Below are positions 34,146 through 42,884 of a stretch of 64,000 nt of DNA, in pieces (positions within the stretch are counted from its first letter, which is position 1; every line of letters begins with the position of its first letter). This DNA is from Candidatus Humimonas hydrogenitrophica (GTDB taxonomy: Bacteria > Gemmatimonadota > Gemmatimonadetes > Palauibacterales > Palauibacteraceae), in contig CANPVD010000045.1 of the NCBI GenBank assembly GCA_947581615.1, positions 41,799-105,798 of the forward strand, given 5' to 3'. The position numbers and the translations under genes are program-made. Below the pieces are notes generated by a model. The model had not been told where the DNA came from, searched no databases, and saw only the letters and a program-made list of their open reading frames with translations.

Positions 34146-36914
34146 ATGCCGTTGATCCGCCGCCTCACGGGCGCCGGTCGAGCCTCGCGAAGGTGTCCGT
34201 GTCGAGACGTGGCGTGCGTGCTGGCGGCGCTGCTGGGCGTGGCGGCGGCGGGACCGGTCCGGGCCCAGTCGGCCGCGCCCGACGGCCACGACGCGAGGCG
34301 GCCGGCGGTGCGGGCCGTTCGCCTCCACGCGCCCGTGAAGCTGGACGGGCGGCTGGACGAGGCGGTGTGGCGGACCGCGCCCGCCGCCACGGGCTTCCGG
34401 CAGACCCAGCCCGATCCAGGCGTGAAGTCCACGCAGCGGACCGAGGTGAGGTTCGCCTACGACGATCGGGCCCTGTACGTCGGGGCCCGGATGTACGACT
34501 CGCTCGGCGCGGCGGGCGTCCGTACGCGCCTGGTGCGCCGGGACGCGGACATGGAGAGCGATGAGCTCTCGATCCTCTTCGACACCTTCCACGACCACCT
34601 GGGCGAGACCGAGTTCGACATCAACCCGTCCGATGTCCGGGGTGACGCCCTGGGTCTCGGCGGTAGCAACCTCGACGCGTCGTGGGACCCGGTGTGGCAG
34701 GCCGCGACCGCCGTCGATTCAATGGGCTGGACGGCCGAGCTCCGGATCCCCTTCTCGCAGCTCCGCTTCCCGCCCGACTCGATCGAGACGTGGGGACTGC
34801 AGGTCGTGCGCTTCGAGGCGCGGCTCAAGGAGCGCTCCGAGTGGGCCTTCTGGCCCATCGACCAGGTCGGGGGACCCTCGAGGTTCGGGCATCTGACGGC
34901 CCTGCGTCCGCCCGCGACGCACCGGCCCGTGGAGCTCGTTCCGTACGCGGTGGCCAGCTCGGCCAACCGGCCGATCGCGGACCCGGAGGACCCGCTGGCT
35001 CGCGCCCATGCCGCCGACTACCGGTTCGGCGCCGACGTGGACTACCAGGTCGGTCCCAGCCTGTCGCTCTCGGCTACGCTCAACCCGGACTTCGGCCAGG
35101 TGGAGGTGGACCCGGCCGTGGTGAACCTGAGCGCGTTCGAGACCTTCTACCCGGAGAAGCGTCCGTTCTTCGTGGAGGGCTCGGACCTGTTCAACTTCGG
35201 GGGGTTCAGCTGCTTCTTCTGCAGCAACGTCTCCAGCCTCGACCTGTTCCACTCGAGGCGCATCGGACGCAGCCCGCGGGGGGCTTCACTCGCGGAGGAC
35301 GCGGGAAAGTACGCCTCGGTTCCCGAGAACACGTCGATCCTGGGGGCGGTCAAGCTGACGGGTCGGCAGTCCGGGGGGCTGTCGGTCGGCGTCATGGACG
35401 CGGTCACGGCGCGCGAGCGGGCGACCGTGATCGGCTCCTCGGGTGACCGTTTCCAGCAGGCGGTGGCGCCCCCGACCAACTACTTCGTGGGACGGGTGAA
35501 GCGCGATTTCGACGGGGGCAACCTGGTGGTCGGGGGGATCCTGACCTCCGTGGCGCGCGGCATGAGTGACCCGGGCCTCGAGTCGCTCCTCCCCCGGCAC
35601 GCCGAGACGGCGGGATTGGACGCCCAGTACTGGTGGGGCGGGAAGACGTACCGGGTCCGGGCCCAGATCGCCGGGAGCGGGCTGTGGGGGGATACCGCCG
35701 CCATCCGGCGCGAGCAGGAGTCGAGCGCGCGCTATTTCCAGCGACCGGATCGGAAGGGCGGCGGCAACGGGCTGTTCTCCGACGCCTTCGACCCCACGGC
35801 GACTTCCTTGCGGGGCTGGGCCGGCCACGTGCGCGTCGCCAAGGAGTCCGGCGAGTGGCTGTGGGAGACGGCCCTCAACGTCCGCAGCCCCGGGTTCGAG
35901 TCCAACGACCTCGGCTTCCAGACCCGCGCGGACTACTGGTGGATGAACGCCAACCTGTTCCGCCACCTGACGAAGCCGACCTCCTGGTACCGCACGCTGA
36001 GCTTCATCGCCGGAGGACAGCAGGAGTACGACTTCGAGGGGAACCTCACCTACCGCGACGTACACGGCTACGTGGGTCTCACCACACTGGGCTACTGGAG
36101 CGCGAGCGCGTTCGTGATCCGCTCCCCTTCGGTCTTCGACGACGGCCTCACCCGGGGTGGGCCTGTGGTCCGGACGCCCGGCTATACGTACTACGCCGCC
36201 CGTCTCAGCACCGACAGCCGCAACGCGCTGGTCGTGGACCTGACGGGGAACCTCGACGATCGGGACGTGGGCCCGCCCTCCTACGACGTGTCGGTGTCGG
36301 TGCGCTTCAAGCCCGTCTCCAACGTGTCCCTGTCCGCCGGCCCGGCCTACCGGCGCTCCGCGTCGCCGGTGCAGTACGTCACGGCGGTCGAGGACCCGAC
36401 GGCGAGCGCCTTCTACGGGACCCGGTACGTGGTCTCGGACCTGCGCCAGCAGCAGGTCTCCATGGAGACCCGGGCCAGCGTCACCTTCACGCCCGACCTG
36501 TCCCTGGAGGTCTACCTGCAGCCGCTGGTGTCGAGCAACCGGTTCTCCTCCTTCAAGGAGTTCGCTGCGCCCCGCAGCGGCCGGACCCTGGTCTACGGCC
36601 GGGACGTGGGGACGATCTCGGCTTCGACCTCCGCCTCGGGGCAGCGGGAGTACTCGGTCGACCCGGACGGGTCCGGGCCGGCCAAGACCTTTACCTTCGA
36701 CGACCCGAACTTCACGCTCCATTCCCTGCGCGGGAACGCGATCCTGCGCTGGCAGTTCCGGTCGGGCTCGACCCTGTACCTGGTGTGGACGCAGAACCGG
36801 AGCGGCATGGCCGACACGGGGAGCCTGACCCTGGGTCCCGACATCGGCCGCATCTTCGACCGTCCCCCCGCCGACACGTTCCTGGCCAAGATCACCTGGT
36901 GGACGGCGTTCTGA
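34146..36914 (+). CDS. DUF5916 outer-membrane protein with N-terminal CBM9-like domain
   Basis: 922 residues. A signal peptide (CVLAALLGVAAAGPVRAQ) leads to a carbohydrate-binding-module-9-like domain: RAVRLHAPVKLDGRLDEAVW near 56-75, EVRFAYDDRALYVGARMYD and ELRIPFSQLRFP near 200. The remaining about 650 residues are strand-rich with FGADVDYQVGPSLSLSATLNPDFGQVEVDPA and FYPEKRPFFVEGSDLFNFG, the hallmark of DUF5916, ending in a terminal aromatic-rich strand (LAKITWWTAF) as outer-membrane barrels do. A Cys pair (SCFFCSN) is unusual. Function unknown; glycan binding or surface hydrolysis is often proposed. The gene follows the ECF unit but behind a hairpin and its own leader. Confidence 0.88.
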   Translation: MPLIRRLTGAGRASRRCPCRDVACVLAALLGVAAAGPVRAQSAAPDGHDARRPAVRAVRLHAPVKLDGRLDEAVWRTAPAATGFRQTQPDPGVKSTQRTEVRFAYDDRALYVGARMYDSLGAAGVRTRLVRRDADMESDELSILFDTFHDHLGETEFDINPSDVRGDALGLGGSNLDASWDPVWQAATAVDSMGWTAELRIPFSQLRFPPDSIETWGLQVVRFEARLKERSEWAFWPIDQVGGPSRFGHLTALRPPATHRPVELVPYAVASSANRPIADPEDPLARAHAADYRFGADVDYQVGPSLSLSATLNPDFGQVEVDPAVVNLSAFETFYPEKRPFFVEGSDLFNFGGFSCFFCSNVSSLDLFHSRRIGRSPRGASLAEDAGKYASVPENTSILGAVKLTGRQSGGLSVGVMDAVTARERATVIGSSGDRFQQAVAPPTNYFVGRVKRDFDGGNLVVGGILTSVARGMSDPGLESLLPRHAETAGLDAQYWWGGKTYRVRAQIAGSGLWGDTAAIRREQESSARYFQRPDRKGGGNGLFSDAFDPTATSLRGWAGHVRVAKESGEWLWETALNVRSPGFESNDLGFQTRADYWWMNANLFRHLTKPTSWYRTLSFIAGGQQEYDFEGNLTYRDVHGYVGLTTLGYWSASAFVIRSPSVFDDGLTRGGPVVRTPGYTYYAARLSTDSRNALVVDLTGNLDDRDVGPPSYDVSVSVRFKPVSNVSLSAGPAYRRSASPVQYVTAVEDPTASAFYGTRYVVSDLRQQQVSMETRASVTFTPDLSLEVYLQPLVSSNRFSSFKEFAAPRSGRTLVYGRDVGTISASTSASGQREYSVDPDGSGPAKTFTFDDPNFTLHSLRGNAILRWQFRSGSTLYLVWTQNRSGMADTGSLTLGPDIGRIFDRPPADTFLAKITWWTAF

Positions 36915-37000
36915 GACGGTAGCTGGTCGGCGCCGGACGTTCGTTCGTCGATGGGCGGGTGTCGCGGGCGACCCTGTGCCCGGCATCCTCACGGTCCGCA

Positions 37001-37023
37001 GGGGCGTCGTCGGACGGCGCCCC
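37001..37023. terminator. Hairpin downstream of the DUF5916 gene
   Basis: GGGGCG (37001-37006) pairs with CGCCCC (37018-37023). The segment GGACGGCGCCCCGAC at 37012-37026 is identical to one in the hairpin at 33938-33952, suggesting a shared terminator-like element. It lies 86 bases after the stop. Confidence 0.4.
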
Positions 37024-37054
37024 GACGCTCGGACCGCGACCCGGAGGTTCGACC

Positions 37055-37594
37055 ATGCCCCGATGGGAGTTGGCCGCGCTCGTCCTCCTGCCCCTCGTCG
37101 CGTCCGGGGCGCCGCGCAGGGGGGCGGCCCCGGGCGCTTCGTCCGTCCGTCCGGACACGGTCGCCTCCCGGTGCCGGGCCCCGGAGCGACGCGAGTTCGA
37201 CTTCTGGTTGGGCCGATGGACCGTGACCGATACGGCGGGACGGGTCGTGGGCCACAGCGAGATCACGCGGGTTTCGGGTGGGTGCGGGATCCTCGAGCAC
37301 TGGATGGGGCGAGACGGCGTGGGCGGCAGGAGTCTCAACGCCTACGATCCGACCTCGGGAGACTGGACCCAGTTCTGGGTGGGGGAAGGGGGGCTCGTTC
37401 TCCACCTCACCGGCGGGCTGCGGGGCTCCTCCATGGTGCTGTCGGGCCGGCGCACCGGAACCGGGGGCGAGGTGCTCGACCGGATCATCTGGACCCCGTC
37501 GGGCAACGGTGAAGTCCGGCAGCACTGGGAGGTCTCCCGGGACGGAGGGTCCACCTGGAACACGGTCTTCGACGGCCGCTACGCGCCTTCCTGA
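37055..37594 (+). CDS. Exported protein of DUF1579-like type
   Basis: 179 residues from the ATG at 37055, chosen because GGAGG precedes it and a signal peptide (ELAALVLLPLVASGAP) follows; the frame is open further upstream but not protein-like. The mature domain begins REFDFWLGRWTVTD, then GHSEITRVSGGCGILEHWMG, SLNAYDPTSGDWTQFWV and RIIWTPSGNGEVRQHWEVSRDGGSTW. The DFWLGxW start is shared with lipocalin-like DUF1579 proteins. No function is established. It stands alone between the DUF5916 and histidine kinase genes. Confidence 0.75.
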   Translation: MPRWELAALVLLPLVASGAPRRGAAPGASSVRPDTVASRCRAPERREFDFWLGRWTVTDTAGRVVGHSEITRVSGGCGILEHWMGRDGVGGRSLNAYDPTSGDWTQFWVGEGGLVLHLTGGLRGSSMVLSGRRTGTGGEVLDRIIWTPSGNGEVRQHWEVSRDGGSTWNTVFDGRYAPS

Positions 37595-37730
37595 GCGCCC
37601 ATGACGCGGGCGGTCCGGCGCCAGCGTCCGGCCGCCGGGCTGGCGGGGACCGACCCGCGATGTATATCCTCGTGAGGCTCGGGGCCCGACTCGACGAGCG
37701 GGTCGCGCCCCTCACCTCCTGCCCCTGGCC

Positions 37731-38906
37731 GTGAATGCGCTGATGTCCCCGGGTTCCCGAGGATCGGCCCCGCACCCGGGCCGGAAAGTCGAGCGCGGCG
37801 ACGAGCCCCGTCGCCTGGTCGTGTGGGTCCTCCTGGTGTTGGGAGGCGCCACCGCCCTGGGCCTGATCGCCACCGTCCAGGCGTACTTCGGGATGCTCGG
37901 GATGCCTTCCCGGGAGCCGATGTCCTTCTGGAAGATGACCAAGTACTGGCTCCCGGACTATTACCTGTGGGCCGGTCTCGCGCCGGTCATCCTGTGGCTC
38001 GGCCGGCGTTTCCCGCTGGAGCGGCGCCATTGGGCGCGAAACCTGGCGCTGCACGTGGCGGCCGCCGGGGTCCTCCTGCTGGTGGAGCTCCTGCTCTCCT
38101 GCGGGATCATCGCGATCATCGCGATGATCCCTCCCAAGTACAGCGGGTTTTGGGGCTACTATCTCGCGGTCGCCCGCGGCTACTTCCTGTGGGGTCTCAT
38201 CATCTACATGTTCATCCTCGCCGCCGGACTGGCCTATCAGAACTATCGCCGGCTCCGTGAGCACGAGGTGGAGGCCGCGGACCTCCGCGGCCGGGTCGTG
38301 GAGGCCCAGCTCCGTGCGTTGAAGATGCAGCTCCACCCCCACTTCCTGTTCAACACCCTGCATTCGATCGGGTCCCTGGTTCGGACCGGCGAGCGCGACC
38401 GTGCCCTGGGCATGCTGGCCGGGCTCGGGGACCTTCTGCGCTACTCGCTGGAGAACGAGGAGCGTCAGGAGGCCCCGCTTCAGGAGGAGATGGAGTTCCT
38501 GCGCCGATACCTGGAGGTGGAGCAGATGCGCTTCTCGGATCGGCTGCGGGTGCGCTTCGACGTGCATGAGGAGGCCCTGCTCGCCTCCGTGCCCAACATG
38601 ATCCTGCAGCCCCTCGTCGAGAACGCGATCCGGCACGGCGTGAGCCCACACGCGGGCAGCCGCGAGGTGACGGTGGGTGCGTGCCGGCTCGACGGACTCC
38701 TGCGCCTCAAGGTCGAGGACGACGGCCCCCTCCCGCCGGCCGGGTGGAAGCCCAACGAGGAGTCGGGCGTCGGGCTCCGCAACGTGCGCGAGCGGCTGGC
38801 GCGCATGTACGGTGACGAGGCCCGGCTGCACGTGGGCCCGGGCACCCGGGCGGGAGTCGTGTCGGTGATCGAGCTGCCGTGGACCCGCTGGAGGGAGGCG
38901 TCGTGA
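37731..38906 (+). CDS. LytS-type membrane histidine kinase
   Basis: 391 residues; the GTG at 37731 is used, with an in-frame ATG four codons later. Four membrane helices: residues about 29-56, 77-92, 104-133 and 143-170. Then a coiled linker and the His_kinase domain: LKMQLHPHFLFNTLHSIGS with phospho-acceptor His204, and the ATPase part LVENAIRHGVSP with the N-box, DDGPLPP and GVGLRNVRERL. The stop overlaps the regulator start (GTGA). The sensor input must come from the membrane part, as no extracellular domain is present. Confidence 0.92.
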   Translation: MNALMSPGSRGSAPHPGRKVERGDEPRRLVVWVLLVLGGATALGLIATVQAYFGMLGMPSREPMSFWKMTKYWLPDYYLWAGLAPVILWLGRRFPLERRHWARNLALHVAAAGVLLLVELLLSCGIIAIIAMIPPKYSGFWGYYLAVARGYFLWGLIIYMFILAAGLAYQNYRRLREHEVEAADLRGRVVEAQLRALKMQLHPHFLFNTLHSIGSLVRTGERDRALGMLAGLGDLLRYSLENEERQEAPLQEEMEFLRRYLEVEQMRFSDRLRVRFDVHEEALLASVPNMILQPLVENAIRHGVSPHAGSREVTVGACRLDGLLRLKVEDDGPLPPAGWKPNEESGVGLRNVRERLARMYGDEARLHVGPGTRAGVVSVIELPWTRWREAS

Positions 38907-39724
38907 AGGCCATCCGCACCGTGATCGTCGACGACGAGCCGCTCGCGAGGGAGACCCTGCGCATCCTGCTGAAGGCGACGCCGGAGGTCGACGTGGTGGG
39001 GGAGTGCCGCTCGGGGCCCGAGGCGGTGGACCGCATCCTCGAGCTCGAGCCGGACCTGGTCTTCCTGGACATCGAGATGCCGGAGATGGACGGGTTCGAC
39101 GTGCTGGAGACGGTGGCCGGCGAGGGGGTTCGCATCCCGACCGTCGTGTTCGTCACCGCCTACGACCAGTACGCGCTGCGCGCCTTCGAGGTGCACGCCC
39201 TGGACTACCTCCTCAAGCCGTTCGACGACGAGCGCTTCGAGCGCGCCCTCGAGCGGGCCAAGCTGGAGGTGTCCAGGCACCAGGACGCCGCCATGGCGTC
39301 GCGGATCGAGGCCCTGCTGGCCGATCATCGGGCCGCCGCCGCGGGGGAAGAGAACCCCGTCGGCGTGGATCGCGAGGAGCGCGAGGGGCCGGTCGAGCGC
39401 TTCGTCGTGCGCTCCTCGGGCCGCATCCATTTCGTGGATGTGGGGGAGGTGGACTGGGTCGAGGCGGCGGGCGACTACGTGCGGCTCCACACCGGGGAGC
39501 GCTCGCACCTCATGCGGGAGACCATGAAGGAGCTGGAGGACAGCCTGGACCCGGACGTCTTCGTCCGCATCCACCGGTCCACCATCGTCCGCATCGGCTT
39601 CGTGAAAGAGATCCGCACGACGGGCACGGGACAGTACGTCGTCCTCCTGGAGGACGGCACCCGCCGCAACCTGAGCCGCAGCGGTCGGCGCCGCCTGGAG
39701 GAAGTGCTCGGCCGGGCCCTGTGA
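38903..39724 (+). CDS. LytTR-family response regulator
   Basis: 273 residues starting at the GTG overlapping the kinase stop. Receiver domain (1-125): acidic pocket IVDDEP with Asp10/Asp11, phospho-acceptor Asp56 in LVFLDIEMPEMDGF, and the FVTAYDQYALRAF plus LDYLLKPFDDERF segments. LytTR DNA-binding domain (about 165-270): FVVRSSGRIHFVDVGEVDWVEAAGDYVRLH, FVRIHRSTIVR, GTRRNLSRSGRRRL. It binds DNA as a beta-fold regulator; targets unknown, possibly envelope or polysaccharide genes nearby. Acts with the upstream kinase. Confidence 0.94.
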   Translation: MKAIRTVIVDDEPLARETLRILLKATPEVDVVGECRSGPEAVDRILELEPDLVFLDIEMPEMDGFDVLETVAGEGVRIPTVVFVTAYDQYALRAFEVHALDYLLKPFDDERFERALERAKLEVSRHQDAAMASRIEALLADHRAAAAGEENPVGVDREEREGPVERFVVRSSGRIHFVDVGEVDWVEAAGDYVRLHTGERSHLMRETMKELEDSLDPDVFVRIHRSTIVRIGFVKEIRTTGTGQYVVLLEDGTRRNLSRSGRRRLEEVLGRAL

Positions 39725-39727
39725 AGG

Positions 39728-39743
39728 GGCCGCGAGTGCGGCC
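39728..39743. terminator. Short hairpin between the LytTR gene and a convergent gene
   Basis: GGCCGC (39728-39733) pairs with GCGGCC (39738-39743) around GAGT, four bases after the regulator stop and before the convergent membrane-protein gene. Confidence 0.45.
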
Positions 39744-39754
39744 GGCTCCTCGCC

Positions 39755-40786
39755 CTAGGTCTCGACTACCTCTGTGAGCCGCCGGCCGGGCCGGCCGGCG
39801 GGCGCCGGCTCCCCCGCCGCGGCCTCGTCCTCACCGGCGCTCGGGCGCCGCAGCCGCGCGAGGCCGTCTACGCCGGCCGCCAGGCTGGCGAGCCCGATGA
39901 CCGGCGGGACCTGAACGGCCTGCAGCACGAGCCCGGCCAGGATCGCGGACGAAGGGTCCACCCCGAAGGGCGCCAGCCCCACGACCAGGGAGGCCTGGAA
40001 CACCCCCACGTTGGCCGGCGTGAGCCGCAGTACGCCTCCCAGGTTGGCGGCCAGCAGTGCGGCGAACGCCGCCTCGGGCGACGGCGTGACGTGCGTGGCG
40101 GCGAGCACCAGCGCGTAGGTGGCCCACTGCGACCCCCAGTTGACGAGCGCCAGGGCGACGGCCTCGCCGAACGGCCGGCGGCCGACGGTCCGCACCGCGT
40201 CCACGATCTGCGACGGAAGGTGCCGGCGCAGCCGCTCCGCCACCGGCGGCCGTCGTACCGCCAGGACGACCACGAAGCCCGTCGCCAGCAACGCGCCCGC
40301 GACGAGCCCCGCCCGGGCCAGGAAGGACGGAAGGGGGAAGGCCAGGAAGGCGACGGCGATCACGATCCCGAGAGCGACGGCCTCGGCGAGGCGCGCGGCC
40401 GCGACCGAGATGGCCGTGAGGCCCACCGGGATCTTCTCCTCCCTCGCCAGCGCTCGCACCCTCGCCGCCTCTCCCACCAGGGCGACCGAGACGTCGCCGA
40501 CGGCCGAGCCCACGAGGTTGGCGCGCTGGACGTTCATCCAGCCGGCGTTCGTGTTGGGCCGCAGGAGCCGGTGCCAGCCCCAGCCCTTGGCGACCAGGGA
40601 CAGGAGGTTCACCAGCAGGGCGCCGGCGAGCAGGAGCCGGTTCGTGTTCAGCAGCGCTTCGCCCGTGCGCGCCCACGGGAAGTGGAGGCCCACACGGACG
40701 GTGAAGGCCGCCAGGAGCGCCAGCGCGCCGATCCGGAGCCAGCGCCGCCACCCCGCGCCGGCCGTTCCGGCGGCGGACCCGCTCAC
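39755..40786 (-). CDS. Lysylphosphatidylglycerol synthetase/UPF0104-type membrane protein (flippase-like)
   Basis: 343 residues; the GTG start overlaps the deacetylase stop. Seven or eight helices with family landmarks: LLAGALLVNLLSLVAKGWGWHRLL, SVGDVSVALVGEAARVRAL, RLAEAVALGIV and LAANLGGVLRLTPANVGVFQASLV. This is the MprF/AglD-type membrane domain without the catalytic aminoacyl-transferase part, so a lipid or lipid-linked glycan flippase role is likely. It is the third gene of a coupled glycosyltransferase-deacetylase-flippase set. C-terminal 40 residues are polar and Pro/Gly rich. Confidence 0.88.
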   Translation of the reverse strand: MSGSAAGTAGAGWRRWLRIGALALLAAFTVRVGLHFPWARTGEALLNTNRLLLAGALLVNLLSLVAKGWGWHRLLRPNTNAGWMNVQRANLVGSAVGDVSVALVGEAARVRALAREEKIPVGLTAISVAAARLAEAVALGIVIAVAFLAFPLPSFLARAGLVAGALLATGFVVVLAVRRPPVAERLRRHLPSQIVDAVRTVGRRPFGEAVALALVNWGSQWATYALVLAATHVTPSPEAAFAALLAANLGGVLRLTPANVGVFQASLVVGLAPFGVDPSSAILAGLVLQAVQVPPVIGLASLAAGVDGLARLRRPSAGEDEAAAGEPAPAGRPGRRLTEVVET

Positions 40787-41484
40787 GCGAGCAGCTCCGC
40801 CAGGGGCCGGACCGCGTAGCCGTCCCGCCGCAGGTCGTCCAGGATCCCGGGGAGGGCTTCGGCGGTCTGCGAACGATCGCCGTCGGGATCGTACCCGTCA
40901 CCGTCGTGCAGGAGGAGCACGGTTCCGGGCCGCATTCCGGATCGAGCCCGGCGGCGGATCTCGTCGGCGCCCGGACGATCGGAATCCCATACGCCGAGCG
41001 TCCAGCCCACCAGCGGGCAGCCCATGCCCCTCAGCGTTCGGTCCACGAACGGGTTCCGGTGCCCGTGCGGCGCTCGGAAGGCTTCCGGCTCCACCCCGGC
41101 GGCACGCGCCACCGCCCGGTGGCCCTCGCCGATCTCGCGGCGGACCGTCGCCGGCCCCAGGAGGGTGAGCTTGCGATGCGTGTAGGTGTGACTGCCCACC
41201 AGGTGGCCCGCGGACGCCACCGCCCGAGCGAGCTCGGGGTGGCTCTCCGCGTAGCGTCCCACCATGAAGAAGGTGGCCGGGGCTCCCTCGAGCGCCAGCG
41301 TGTCGAGGATCGAGGGCGTGGCCCGGGGGCTGGGACCGTCGTCGAAGGTCAGGTATACGGAGCGCCCATCCGGGGCCCCGCGGCCCACGACGGGGCCGAA
41401 CAGTCGGGCATTGGGCAGCAGGGCTCCGGCGGCCAGCCCCCCGGCGCCGAGCACGCCGCACACGCCCGCCAGCGCTCCGATCAC
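40783..41484 (-). CDS. Polysaccharide deacetylase (NodB homology)
   Basis: 233 residues; GTG overlaps the glycosyltransferase stop. One N-terminal hydrophobic segment anchors it. NodB motifs: TFDDGPS with Asp48/Asp49, HTYTH with His99 and His103 as metal ligands, and FRAPHGHRNPF near 138. The C-terminal LLLHDGDGYDPDG completes the fold. It removes N-acetyl groups from a glycan substrate at the membrane. Coupled with a GT4 glycosyltransferase and a flippase-like protein, it suggests glycolipid or surface polysaccharide synthesis. Confidence 0.92.
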   Translation of the reverse strand: MIGALAGVCGVLGAGGLAAGALLPNARLFGPVVGRGAPDGRSVYLTFDDGPSPRATPSILDTLALEGAPATFFMVGRYAESHPELARAVASAGHLVGSHTYTHRKLTLLGPATVRREIGEGHRAVARAAGVEPEAFRAPHGHRNPFVDRTLRGMGCPLVGWTLGVWDSDRPGADEIRRRARSGMRPGTVLLLHDGDGYDPDGDRSQTAEALPGILDDLRRDGYAVRPLAELLA

Positions 41485-42590
41485 CGGGCGACTCGTCGAT
41501 ACGTCTCCAGGACCCGCTCCGCCACGCCCGACCAGGCGAACGCGGACGCCCGCTCGAGGGCTCGGCCCCGCATGCGGGCCCGCTGTGGGACGTTGGACAG
41601 GAGGTCCACGATCGCGTCCGCCCACGAGGCGGGCTGGTCCGGCTGCAGGAGCCGACCGGCCCCGGACTCCCCCATCACGAACCGGTGCCCGTCCAGGTCG
41701 GCGGCCAGCACGGGCGCCCCGCAGGCCATGGCCTCGAGCAGCGTGATGCCGAACGAGGCCCGTCGGGTCGGCGCCAGGTAGAGGTCCGTGCCGCCGTAGT
41801 AGTCGGGCCGTTCGCGGTAGATGCGGCCGACGAAGCGCACCGAGGACCCGAGGGGGGCCGCCAGGCGCTCGTAGTGGGCGCGCAGGGGTCCGTCGCCGAC
41901 CACGGTCAGCACCGCGTCGGGGTAGTGCCGCGCCACCCGGGGCATGGCCTCGAGGAGGGTCTCCAGTCCATTGCGCGGATCGAGACGGCCCAGGAACAGG
42001 AGGCGGGGGGGGTCTTCGGGTCCGAGGGGCCCGGGCGGCCGTCCATTCGGGTGGAAGTAGCGGATGTCGACGCCGTTGGGGATCACCTCGAAGTCCGCCT
42101 CGAAGTAGCGGTCGTGGGCCTCGATGACCGAGGGGCTCACGGCGATGCGGGCGGCCATGCTCGACAGGCGTCGTTGCAGCGGCCCGCGGAAGATCCGGCA
42201 GCTCGCCGAGCGCGGGAACCACGAGTGGAACGTCCCCACCACCGGAATCCCGAGACGATCGGCGGCCGACTGGGCCACCAGCCCGAGGACCGGCGCCAGG
42301 GGCCCGTGGACGTGCACGATGTCCATCCGCTCCTCCAGGAACAGCTCCTCGAGCCGGGACCGCAGCCTCCAGCCGAGAGTGATGCGCGCGAAGGAGCCGT
42401 TGCTGAACACGACCTGGCTGCGGCCCACCCGGCGCACCCCCGTCTCGGACGGATCCTGGCCTCGCATGTTGGCCGTGACGACCAGGGCCTCGTGGCCACG
42501 GCGGACCAGCTGGCGCTGGAGGGCCTGGACATGCTCGGTGACGCCGCCCAGGTGCGGATGATAGTATTCGGTGACCAGCGCGACGCGCAT
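41481..42590 (-). CDS. GT4-family glycosyltransferase (PimA-like)
   Basis: 369 residues. GT-B fold: the N-domain begins VALVTEYYHPHLGGVTEHVQALQ with the donor-loop GGVTEH, and HGPLAPVLG plus GTFHSWFP follow. The C-domain has PNGVDIRYFHP, RLLFLGRLDPRNGLETLLEA and SFGITLLEAMACGAPVLAADLDGHRF, with the EX7E-type glutamate. It resembles mannosyl/glucosyl transferases acting on lipid acceptors. First gene of the three-gene coupled set; divergent from the M1 peptidase. Confidence 0.92.
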   Translation of the reverse strand: MRVALVTEYYHPHLGGVTEHVQALQRQLVRRGHEALVVTANMRGQDPSETGVRRVGRSQVVFSNGSFARITLGWRLRSRLEELFLEERMDIVHVHGPLAPVLGLVAQSAADRLGIPVVGTFHSWFPRSASCRIFRGPLQRRLSSMAARIAVSPSVIEAHDRYFEADFEVIPNGVDIRYFHPNGRPPGPLGPEDPPRLLFLGRLDPRNGLETLLEAMPRVARHYPDAVLTVVGDGPLRAHYERLAAPLGSSVRFVGRIYRERPDYYGGTDLYLAPTRRASFGITLLEAMACGAPVLAADLDGHRFVMGESGAGRLLQPDQPASWADAIVDLLSNVPQRARMRGRALERASAFAWSGVAERVLETYRRVAR

Positions 42591-42694
42591 GCTACTCCCG
42601 TCTCACGGACCGCGAGGGGCGAGTCTCGGCCTGCGGCGCCCCGGGGCCTCCCCGACCGCCGCACCGCGGGGGATGATCCGGTCCGCCGCGGCCA

Positions 42695-42709
42695 CTACCA
42701 CAGTTGTAG
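42695..42709. promoter_or_regulatory. Imperfect 15-base palindrome in the GT4/M1 divergent gap
   Basis: CTACCAC-A-GTTGTAG has six of seven paired positions. It lies in the AT-richest part of the 294-base divergent gap (42591-42884), next to GTATAC, and could be an operator. No clear promoter was assigned. Confidence 0.3.
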
Positions 42710-42884
42710 ACAGTGCGACGTATACCCACACGCGCGTCCGAGTTCCACGGGGCGTGGCGGTGTGCCGCTGGCCCGCGCCCCGGCGGGCCACCCCGCGCTC
42801 GATTACCTTCCAGCGCGCGCCCCGGCGCTTCGGGCCCACGATCTCGCGACGGGAGCGATCCAGGAAGGAGCAAGGGAGAGCCCC

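Noticed and set aside
36959..37054. Upstream ATG for the DUF1579-like protein
   Set aside because: It would bury the signal peptide 32 residues inside the protein; the ATG at 37055 has GGAGG before it.
41685..42884. 400-codon upstream extension of the M1 peptidase
   Set aside because: It is antisense to the glycosyltransferase and lacks protein character; signal peptide and ribosome-binding site fix the start at 42885.
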